A stretch of DNA of 64,000 nt, taken from NCBI RefSeq assembly GCF_020921035.1, contig NC_063160.1, positions 21,859,595 to 21,923,594 on the forward strand. The letters are read 5' to 3'. This document shows, one piece after another, positions 27,501 through 36,424 of this stretch. The translations under genes were made by a program, and so were the position numbers. The notes under the pieces were generated by a model. The model made no database searches. It was not told the origin of the DNA and saw only the letters and a list, made by a program, of their open reading frames with translations. Source of the DNA: Rhodamnia argentea (taxonomy: Eukaryota; Streptophyta; Magnoliopsida; Myrtales; Myrtaceae). Position 1 is the first letter of the stretch. Each line of letters begins with the position of its first letter.

Positions 27501-29123
27501 CAGTGAAAGAGATGCTTATGATACAACACCAACCAAAGCATGGTCATATAAGCAAGCCCAGGAAAGATAGAAGTGACGAAATAACACCATCCAAGTAATT
27601 AGAGATCACATCAGTTCTTTGAAAAATGAACGGAAGCGGCTGCTTTCTCACCTTCAACAGCTACCATCGTATCCACAAAAAACTGACGGTAGGCATCTCG
27701 TTCTCCAGTCCGGAGCAAGGACAAAAGAGATCCAACTGTCTCAAAAATTACTCCATGTCGACCACTGGAATAATTGGAAAAAATTATAACTGTAATCAAA
27801 GATTTACCATAGCAAAAATGCTTAACATAAAACGAACAAACTGAAGAGAATCGTACATAAGAAGATTTTTACAAGGGAAAGAGTAAAGTATGTTTACGTA
27901 ACTCTGTTAGCATTCCAAAGCAGAGAACCAAAACACTGTACAACACATATATGCTCCTGAATAAATGCTCCCTTTTAGCATTAAGGATGCACAAAATGCA
28001 AAAAACTACTTTTGCTGGAATTATCTCCTCTAAAGACGAAGACAAAACAGCAGACTTCAGACTGATAAAGAGCAGATTATCTAATGTGAGATAAATGGTA
28101 GTTTACCAAACAAGAACTTCAGAATATCTCACCGTAATGCTGGCTCTGCAAAGAAGGGAATTATCCGGCCAATCACAGGTAAAACAGCACTTGCTTTCCC
28201 ATGGTAGAATACCCCAGGAAAATTTCTGGCAGTGTGAGAGATGAGCTTCAATACAGCTATAACTTCTCTCTCATTCGCTAAAAGAGATACAAAGACAATG
28301 AGAACTAAAAGACTAAGACAATGCCTGACAAAGGCTGTTCACATCACTTAACATACAAAGCGGGAAATACGAACAAAGAGTGTTACTTCGCAGCTATTAT
28401 ATCAATTTGACCAGGCAAATGAAGCTTTCCAATTTGGGAAAAAAAATTAATCAAGCCTATTTCCTACTCGCTTCAGGCAGTTGAATTCTCATTCCGAAGG
28501 AAGTAAACATCGTGGGCGTATTCAGCTTCCTTCTATTTTTCCGCAGGCTCAGCAACAGTTCAAGGATTTAAGTCCACAAGACTAATAGAATTCCAATTCC
28601 GATCCCTTAATGAGCGATCCCGTAGTGAAAGCTTGATAGTGACATGAAATGAAGCCATTTTGCCGAAAATTCAACACTGATAAATCCAGCACCAGAAAAC
28701 ACGCTCCCTTAATCATTGAACCGAAAATATGCACCCTTTGCAATTCTAATCCCTTAAGAACTTGTGTTAAGTTCTAGGCTTTCACTTCCATAGACAACCT
28801 GATCATGCATCAGCCAGAACAAAGCTCAAAACACAAAATCAAGGGAGTGTGCATTGCTCAAAATTCGTTTCCAACATCGAAATATCAACAAAAGAATGAT
28901 ATGCGAAGTTCGATTCCTCAACTAAATCACAGAGAGAGAGAGAGGAGGTACCGGAGGGAGACGGAACGACGTAGGCGTGGAGGAGATTTGGGAGAACAGC
29001 TCGGAACCTGATTTCCAGGGCGTCGTCGCCGCCATTGCTGCTGTTGGGAGGCGTCGATGAAGAAGCGGCTATGCGTTCTCGAAGCTCGTGAACCAGGCTC
29101 GACAGATTTCTACGGGAGCCCAT
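15599..29123 (-). CDS. ATR: Serine/threonine-protein kinase ATR (PIKK), complete
   Basis: Fifteen minus-strand exons: 28952-29123, 28133-28277, 27652-27764, 27132-27466, 26889-27013, 26378-26522, 25675-26256, 25529-25604, 24360-24672, 22707-23972, 18923-22304, 18238-18807, 17154-17777, 16587-16781, 15599-15766. Every phase closes, giving about 2736 aa; plant ATR is about 2700. The start ATG 29123 gives MGSRRNLSSLVHELRERIAA; the longer frame opens with GTG. N-terminal HEAT repeats are followed by a FAT domain (exon 11 into 12), a PI3K-like catalytic domain (exons 13-14) with GLGDRHGEN (Asp about 2574, Asn about 2579) and VHVDFS (Asp about 2593), and a C-terminal FATC ending GKMYIWWMPWF. ATR, with its partner ATRIP, senses RPA-coated single-stranded DNA and signals replication stress in the nucleus. 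No inactivating change is visible. A further coding-like segment sits in intron 5 (see its own entry). Confidence 0.96.
24899..24948. repeat. 25-bp direct tandem duplication in ATR intron 8
   Basis: GCATCAATGAAAAGATTCTG plus CAAAG occurs twice head to tail with no visible difference, within the intron between the exons at 24360-24672 and 25529-25604. It looks recent. Confidence 0.85.
26698..26850 (-). other. Candidate alternative (cassette) exon in ATR intron 5
   Basis: An open 153-base segment between a TTTAG acceptor and a GTAGTA donor encodes 51 codons with coding-like composition (LILEELTSRFKPLLAQFLRR ... ALQSLSSKAIPVIFT), predicted helical like the surrounding HEAT repeats. Exon 5 joins exon 6 perfectly without it (VFR-NKVYDASIGN), matching ATR homologues, so it is not part of the main model. 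Inserted after exon 5 it creates an immediate TGA. It is in phase with exon 4 upstream and exon 7 downstream. I do not recognise the sequence. Confidence 0.35.
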
Positions 29124-30280
29124 CGCAGTCACCGCACGCACGCGAGCGATCACGCCTGCCGCCCTCTCTCGTCCCGACTGTGGAGTGCGGGTGCAGAGAG
29201 TGCTACAGTCGCTTCCCTCTCAATTTCGAAATGAGAGAAAGAAGAGGAAAGTTGCCGCTTTTCCTTCCAAGCGCCTCCGACAAAAAGGCACATGAAGAAA
29301 ATGTTCGAATGAAAATTCCTCCGAACAAACACTCTTTTTTAAGAATATGTCGAACTCTATTCATCAATTTAATCAACACTAATCACCATATTAAAATTAT
29401 CTTTTATTCTCTTATTACCCGTGAAATTAACGCAACGGCAAGTTTACTCACAAGAATATTGCACTCAAATTTATTTCAATGAATTATCCTAAAATTAAAT
29501 AATTTTATATTCTTCATTCAAACCTGAATTTGATCTAAAATCTATTTTGAGAAGCACGAATCGTGTATTCCAATAGTTAATCAGTATGCGCAAGGCAAGA
29601 CGGACGTGGAAAGGAATATAAAAATGTCAATTACCGCTCAATTTTGGGACACTATGCGCCATTGCCAAGGGGATGTAGATGTAGAATGACTGCATTAGAC
29701 GATATGCGGAGGTCTGCCTAGGCAAGTTGGTCTTGGGAGATGGCTAAAAACTTTTGGCAAACTCTCATAATTGGAAAAGGGGAAACTTGATGACTGGGAA
29801 GTCCTGAGCTCAAAACCAAAGCAGGCTGCAAATATTACCACCTCCACAGCATACCCTCATGAGCAGAACGGTTTCACCATCAAGAGCTACACTTCACGGG
29901 CGGCCCGAAAATGTCCGCCACCGCCATCGAGATGCGGTTTCAGATAGAATACAGAAAGCTGAAGCCTACTAACTAGTCATTACTTATCGGAGCACACCAT
30001 TCGAAAGGAAAAAGGACCTCGCCGCATTTATGCTCTCTTTTATTGACGATTGTCGCAACATAGTAGTCGCGAGAAAAGTATTTACAAACTCAATGTCAAG
30101 GAGCAATATTCTGACGTAAAAATGTCGGTTTAAGCTTTGCTAGTGCTCGTGCACGCCAAGATTATCCTCCATTATTCCTGTTTCTACTGAGGGGTTCGTG
30201 AGTTACCAGGGACAAAAATTTGAAAGAAAAAAACTTTGGTCTGCAAAATCTCAGGGTTTTCCTGGTGGTTCGGTGGCTTT
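29124..30280. promoter_or_regulatory. ATR upstream region and MSL 3' flank
   Basis: About 1.16 kb between the ATR start and the stop of the upstream MSL gene, both on the minus strand. Bases near 29124 should hold the ATR 5' leader and promoter; the part near 30.0-30.28 kb should be MSL 3' UTR. No TATA box, repeat or extra gene stands out. Confidence 0.4.
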
Positions 30281-33200
30281 TTAGCTCCCATTTGCTGTCC
30301 AAGCCGGGGGCAAACGGGTAGAGCTCACGAATGGCATCTCGCGGACATTGATGTCGAGGGGCAGCAGGCGGTACTGGAGATCGAGCTCTCGGAAGATCTT
30401 GGCCATCTCCTCCACCAGAAGGGACCTTCTTTCCCACTTCTCTCCCATGTTCTGGTGGTTTGTCTTGTGGCAGACCCAAACCGCCATCCTCACTCGGTTC
30501 AGCTCCTCCAAGTCCTTCATTATGATCATTGGAGACGAGCACCAGTGCTCTTTCTTGCAGTCGATGTAGCTGCGGTGGCAGAACAAAAAAAAAAAGCATG
30601 ATCATACTAGCCATACAATTAGCAGTTAAATCAAATAGATTAAGAAGTTAGCAAGAAAAGGCATGTTATCCTAAATTGTGGTCTTGCTTAGCTTTCACTC
30701 GCCTGGTTATCTTTTGTTTCATGAGAGCGATTTTCTCCGCAGGGGTCGATATATGGATGCAGAACTCCACCCCGTCACCCATATCCGGGCTCCGATAGTA
30801 GTTGCCGATGGACTTTGTGGCAAGAGTGCTGTTTGGATATACGATTTTCTGATTATCATACCTCAAGAAGACAGTTGTTAAGATGTTCATCTCCTCAACG
30901 ATCATCTGAAAAGGCATCGAAACACAAATAAGACAGTAAAAATTGACTACAAAGAAGCGACAGTAATGCGCAAATGATAAGCTTAATTCACCTGAATCCC
31001 CTCAACCTCGCACCTATCGCCAACATCAAATGGGTGAATGACGAATAAGAAGATGATGGCCTCGAATATAGTCTTGCAGGTATTCCCGAAGATAAACGCC
31101 ACAAGGACAAGTTGAGAACTGAGGAAAAGCAAGAACTTGCTCGTGGCGATCCCGAGTATGAGAAGCCAGAACACCACAATGATGACAGCCACGATCACAT
31201 TGGCCACGTGATGCAGTTTATTGACGGCCGTCTTTGTGTCATTCAGGGTCAAGGCAAGGGCTCTCCTCTCTCTGAAAACATTGACCTAAGACAATGAGGC
31301 AGAGCTGGATCATATCCTACATACCAATCGAGCGAATCCTGTGAACTAATCCAAGATTATGAGCCCATGTCGTGCTTGTGCTTAAAAATTACCAGCCAGT
31401 TCTTGAGGCTCGATTTGCTGATCCTCTTTCTCCCAGCAGCTGCTTCAAACTGATCAATCACCTTCCAGGCTTCATCTTCTTTCATGAATCGCAGAAGATC
31501 TTCCAAGGTGATATATCTGGAAGAAAAACTCAGTTTAAAATGTGATGAAAAAATGTGCCTGAGTTTATTAGACACCCTCATGAAGATCAGATGCCAAAGT
31601 ATAGTCACTGTTAAAGGCTATCAATGTATCTAAGACATCAAAAGCAATACCTGGTGCCGGGTTTCGCGACATTCAGGAAGATCTTCCTTGCGGCAGCTTT
31701 AGCCTCGTGTTCGCTCCTTATCAAGTTGGTTGATTCATCCTCATAGGCAGTATCAACCACCTGCTCATCCAAAGTAGAGAGGACCCCGTGCCGGACGATT
31801 TTCATCAACCTCTTCATGTTCCAGGCCGACACGTTCTTATGATTGAGTTTGTGCAGGTGATCTATCGAGAACCCCTCGTTACCCTTCCTTGACAGATCCC
31901 GAGAGAACTTCATGCTCTTCATGTGGAGCGGTGAGCTCCTCTGGAGCCTGCCATTCCCAATCACTCTCCCACTCTTCAACGTAGAGAATGCGGCTGCACG
32001 GAGCTCAGAGGGCAGATTGGCCCCTGCGTTTTGCAGACTCCAGAGCTCATCTGCGATCTTCTCCTCCTCATCTTTCCCCCTCTGTATCTCGACCAGGGGT
32101 GGGCCAGACAGCGTCTCAATCACATACTGATTGAACAGCGACTCCTGGATCCTATCAAAGTAGGTGCTCACATGGAACGATGATGCAAGCACCTTGATGA
32201 TCAGGGTCTTGACGAGCCACAGCAGAGTCCCCACCAAGAGGCACACCAGGACTTTGGTCACGTACCGCAGGCTCTGGCCGCTCCTCTTTCTGGCGACCTT
32301 CTTGTCGAACAGCAAGTTCCAAGCGATTAAGACTAGCCCCAACCACAAGCAATTCTGGACCGCTTTCCGAACACCATACACGAAATACAGAACCTTCTTT
32401 CGCAAGAAAAAGTTCCTCTCAATGAAGAACACAATAATCTTGATTCCCCAACCTGAGACTAATCTACCACAAATTAAGACCAAGATCATGACCTCCCACT
32501 TCCAGAGCCTGAGCTTCCACAGGCTCTTTTGCTTCAATGCCGGGATGGCGAGAGTGCCAACTAAAACAGCAATGATCAGGATCAGACTCACCCATTGAAG
32601 CAGAGTGATTGCATTGAAATTGGCCCTCTTGTACTCCTCCGGCAAGTCCTCTTCCAATAGCAGGTCATCATCCTCGTCATCCCCACGCAAGCTAATAAGC
32701 CCGGATCGGAACTGGCCGGACTTGGGTATCTGGCCCGACTTGGGTATCTGGCCCGAAATGGGTATCCGGCCCGACTTGGGTATCCGGCCCGACCTTCGCT
32801 CAGGCTCCTCGGGAGGGTCCATCAGGCGGGATCGGGTCTTCGTCCGCAGCAGGCTCTGTCTCCGCTGTAACGACGCGTTCGACGAGCATATCAAGACCTC
32901 ATGGCCATCCTCCTCCTCGTCCCCGCTGATTGGCGAACTCTTATCCCTGTGCCGACCCAACCTGGGGGTCTCGGGCTGGGGATCGGCCAGGCTCCCCGAG
33001 AGTTGGTCGAAGGAGACCTTGAGGTCTCTGGACCGGGTCGGGTTGGCGAGCGATTCTGAAACCAGAGGCACGTGCCTGTTGCTGGAATCATTGTTTCGGG
33101 CTTCCTGGCGCAACTCGTCCATCTCCAAGTCCATGTCCAGAGAGACCTCACCACCGCAAGCACTCTGCTTCGTCAAGAACTGCTCGATCAGCTTCGACGG

Positions 33201-33521
33201 CGGATCGTCCATCCCTTTCCCTTGACGTGCCGGACCATCGCTGCCACCGCTCCTCGCGACGTTGTCCCCCTCCGACGTGGCTTCCCTCGAAATCTTGCGA
33301 TTGCCGTCGACGCCGTCGACGATCTTGAGGACGACGTCGCTCTGGTCGGGGTGATGGGGGGCCTGCGTACGGCGATGGTGGTCGTCGTCGTCGAGGGGGA
33401 GATCAGAGAGAATGGGGAGCTCCTCGTGGCTGGTGGAACGGCTGGAGGTCCCTCCGGAGGAGAGCCTCCTCATGTGCTTGTACGAACCGTGGGATTTGAA
33501 CGACTTCTTGAAGGACTCCAT
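30281..33521 (-). CDS. Mechanosensitive ion channel protein, MSL6/MSL8-like
   Basis: Five minus-strand exons: 31651-33521, 31393-31516, 30992-31285, 30703-30905, 30281-30569, about 926 aa. Start is ATG 33521 (MESFKKSFKSHGSYKHMRR), stop TAA 30281-30283. A long hydrophilic N-terminus (about 320 aa) contains Ser/Arg/Asp-rich stretches and a hexapeptide repeat. Four transmembrane segments follow in exon 1 (around LLQWVSLILIIAVLVGTLAI, VMILVLICGRLVSGWGIKII, CLWLGLVLIAWNLLF and VCLLVGTLLWLVKTLII) and two more in exon 3, the last being the MscS pore helix ending FVIHPFDVGDRCEVEG. Exons 4-5 form the cytoplasmic domain, ending STRLPPAWTANGS. Plant channels of this class open under membrane tension at the plasma membrane; that is inferred. 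The intron between exons 4 and 5 needs a GC donor (AG|GCGAGT) to keep frame and give the family-like KITSYIDCKKEHW. Confidence 0.93.
32700..32815 (-). repeat. 18-bp coding minisatellite in the MSL N-terminus
   Basis: About five tandem 18-bp units encode SG[RQ]IP[KI] repeats within exon 1 of the channel gene (SGRIPKSGRIPISGQIPK, then SGQIPKSGQFRSG). Units differ by single bases. Similar SG-rich repeats are known in this part of MSL proteins, so it is likely a variable disordered segment. Confidence 0.85.
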
Positions 33522-33860
33522 GTGAAAAAGCGCAATTTTGCTGAAGAGTTGGTTGGATCGAGAAAGAGTTTTTGGATGGGTTGCGTTGAGAGAGAAAATT
33601 GCTGAAGAATGGGGTTTTCTCCGACAGTTGTCCTCAAAGGTTAGTGATGATTTCTCGTGTAGAGAGAGAGAGTAGCTCTCTGATGCAGAAGGACAAGTGG
33701 CGACGTAGAAGAAGTGTGAAAAGGACGAAAAGAAGAAGATGAAACAGCCAAGCTGGGCTTTCGCGCTCTCTCGTGCATGGTTTTGTTACGCCCAACAAAG
33801 AATCGCCCCTCCTTTGTCCGTATTATTACCGTCGTGCCACTTTGTTATTTTCCTACTCAT
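33522..33860. promoter_or_regulatory. MSL upstream region with AG tract
   Basis: The 5' flank of the MSL gene up to the transposon-like element. An (AG)n tract at about 33660-33672 lies about 140 bases upstream of the ATG and reads as a TC tract on the sense strand. No other element is convincing. Confidence 0.4.
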
Positions 33861-34775
33861 TAGGCGAGGGAAAAAGCTTTGCTCACCGTCCCACCAAGTC
33901 CGACGGTGGGACGGTCAACTATTTACCAGAAATATTCCTTGCTAAAATTGAATCATTTATTGATCCGATTTCACTTCACATTTTTTTTTTACTTTTATGT
34001 GTTTTTACTTCACATTCTATCCGCGTGAACGCACCACATATCTATGTAATATGTTTGTCGGCCAAACGTCTATCTCTGATATATACACATCATATATCCG
34101 CGTGATATGCTTGTTATCCAAAAGTCCACATCTGATATGAACGCACCATATATCCGCGTGATATGCTTGTAAGTCAAAAATCCAAGTCTGACATGAAGGC
34201 ACTACACATCCGCATGATATTCTTGTCGCCCAAAAGGTTACGTCTGACATGAACACACCACACATCCGCGTGATATGCTTATAGGCCAAAAGTCCACAAT
34301 TGACGTGAACGCACCACACATCCGCGTGATATGCTTGTAAGCCAAAAGTCCACGTCCGACATGAATGCACCAAATATTCGAGTAGTATGCTTGTCAATCA
34401 AAAGTCCACCTCTGACATGTATGCACCACTTATCTGTGTGATATGCTTGTAGTCCAAAAGTCGATATCTAACACAAACGCATCACATATCCGTGCAATAT
34501 GTTTGTCGACAAAAAATCCACGTCTAACATGTATGCACCACATATTCGTGTGATATACTTGTCGATTTGATATGTTTCATTAGAACATTGATTGTGTGGG
34601 CCCTCTTATAATTTTGTCTTTTAATTTTGCCTTGCGGTAAAAACACATAAAAGTAAAAAAAAAAAGAATGTGAAGTGAAACCGGATCAACAAGTGACCCA
34701 ATTTCAGCAAACAACAATTTTGGTAAATAGTCGACCGTCCCACCGTCTGACTTGGTGGGATGATCGCCTTAGCCC
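33861..34775. mobile_element. TIR element with satellite core (foldback/MULE-like, non-autonomous)
   Basis: The left arm (about 33861-34007) and the right arm (about 34638-34771) are inverted copies: CCCACCAAGTC.GACGGTGGG, then ACGGTC.ACTATTTACC, TTGATCCG.TTTCACTTCA, and ACTTTTATGTGTTTTT all recur in the reverse complement of the right arm. The interior is made of 56-bp tandem units. No ORF survives. The left arm carries about 20 extra bases near its outer end. I could not find a target-site duplication, so the outer borders are approximate and the superfamily is uncertain. The arms are longer than typical hAT or Tourist TIRs, which favours foldback or Mutator-like elements. Confidence 0.8.
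34029..34575. repeat. 56-bp minisatellite, about ten units
   Basis: Units start at 34029, 34085, 34141, 34197, 34253, 34309, 34365, 34421, 34477 and 34533, exactly 56 bases apart, the last incomplete. The core is ACGCACCACATATCCGCGTG, then ATATGCTTGT, CCAAAAGTCCACGTCTGACA and TGA. Divergence is scattered but no unit has an indel. The arrangement is head to tail without spacers, so it is not a CRISPR array. Confidence 0.95.
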
Positions 34776-34989
34776 ATTAATCATTTGGCAACTAAAAGGG
34801 CTTGTTCACACTCGCATGACCGTCCACCATGCACGAAAACCGTTGATATGTGTTTCATACTCTTCATTCATAGGAAGGCATGGAGATTTCGTTCCGGATG
34901 AGCAAGTGGGAATTTGTAGAGGCAACCCCCCAAAAGCTCAGAAGGCTTTTATAGCTTGAATCTGTATTTTATCGGTAGATTGGGCTTAG

Positions 34990-35070
34990 CCCTCCGGCTA
35001 CCTTATTACGACTTCACTCCAACCATTAGCCCTACCTTCGGCATCCCCTTCCTTGCTATTAAGATAACTC
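34990..35070 (-). pseudogene. Nuclear fragment of plastid 16S rRNA (3' end)
   Basis: The reverse complement reads AAGGGGATGCCGAAGGTAGG, GCTAATGGTTGGAGTGAAGT, CGTAATAAGGTAGCC, which is the conserved 3' region of plastid 16S rRNA (plastid form GAAGTCGTAACAAGGTAGCC). Differences from the plastid form are mainly C-to-T or G-to-A transitions, as expected for an old methylated insertion. Similarity fades before the anti-Shine-Dalgarno end, and the rest of the gene is missing. Confidence 0.8.
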
Positions 35071-36424
35071 ATGAGATGATCATCTTAAGGTGATCCTTTT
35101 GTAGATGGATGCTCCTACTAGACACGCAATCTTTGAAGGATAATCTTTTAAAACCCTTTCCTTTTTTTTTTTTTTTACAATTCCCTATTTTAATTTTAAT
35201 TTCTTATTAATTAAATAAAGAGATAATAACTATTGTTTTATATAATCAGTTTCTCTTGTAATTGAAAGTTGTAACAAGATGTGCTAATTATACTGAAATC
35301 ATTTACAAAATGTAGCTCTAATTTAAGGACGAAACATGATAAGTCTTATGTCTTGATTTATTTCTCGTCTTTACTCTCTATCTCGTAGTGCTTATGCACC
35401 TAATCCTAACATAAACAGGATGTATCCGCAACCAGGTATAAGATTCGCTCTCGTGATTCTCTTGCCCGCAAAAAAAAAAGAAGGAAAAATCGTAGGTATA
35501 AAGTATAAAAGAACATGATTAAGGGATCAAGATCAGTTTAACAGGTCCCATAGATAGGGAGTCACAGGTTACCCGTAGTTCCCTCTCGCGGCGACCACGA
35601 CATGACGGCGGCTCATAAAGAGCCCCTCCATTTTTCCCGTGGGAAGCAAAAAGAAAGGGAAGCTAACGTGTCCCAGGTTTCGCATCGGCCCATGATTCAG
35701 CACTGAAGTTAATGCTTTTATGATGTTCAGCGTGTCTCGATCGGAACTCACGCTCAAGTTCCGGCCGCTCGGGTGGGCCGCATCGCCTGATCTACATGAC
35801 ACGGCGAAAGATTTCCTATTTTTCGGGTGGATCGAGAGCTATCCACAATTTCCTTCACGACCCAAATCGAACTCGGGAAAGACAGAAGACGTATTTACCG
35901 ATAATGCCGACTGCCTTGCTGGTTGTGAAAGTTACCGCCTTTAAATTCATTCTTAACACATTGAAAAAAAAATAAAAATCGCCCGAACCAGCTTTACCGG
36001 CCACGGACAATCTGGCTTTTGGGGTCATCAACCCCGTTCATATGCCAAATGCATCATAGACAGATGAACACTTAATCTCATAGAGGCTCCAATCCAACCC
36101 AAGAGACCTCTATCTGGTTAAAACCAAAAATCTACCGCTGATTTTTCTTCATTAGGAAAGAAAATGATGAGTTCCTTAACCGCATCGATTTGTTTTTGTA
36201 TGGCCGCCAAAAAAGAAAGAAAGAAAACCCCTTCAGCTACACTCAATTCAACATCACTTCCTTTCTCTGATGATGCTAGGATGGACATTGCATTACGGAT
36301 TAACTTGTCAAAAATTGAGAAGGGAAAGAAAACTTGTAAGGGATTATGGGAAGACGAACTTATCATGTGGACACATACTGTACAAAGACGATCGATAGTA
36401 CGATTCTATGTGCCTTGCGCCCCT
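35071..36424. other. Intergenic DNA downstream of the STY kinase gene
   Basis: AT-rich to about 35.55 kb with A and T runs, then a more GC-rich stretch at 35.56-35.95 kb holding a 77-codon minus-strand frame (35569-35802) that I do not recognise. Bases just below 36424 should be 3' UTR of the kinase gene. Confidence 0.45.

Noticed and set aside
32605-33225. 206-codon plus-strand frame within the MSL gene
   Set aside because: It is an antisense shadow of the Ser/Arg-rich N-terminal exon.
34017-34397. 126-codon minus-strand frame with repeated HITRMCGV-like peptides
   Set aside because: It is an artefact of the 56-bp satellite; the unit length is not a multiple of three and the frame lacks any domain.
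34029-34575. Regular repeats resembling a CRISPR array
   Set aside because: The 56-bp units are contiguous, without unique spacers, and the genome is plant nuclear DNA.
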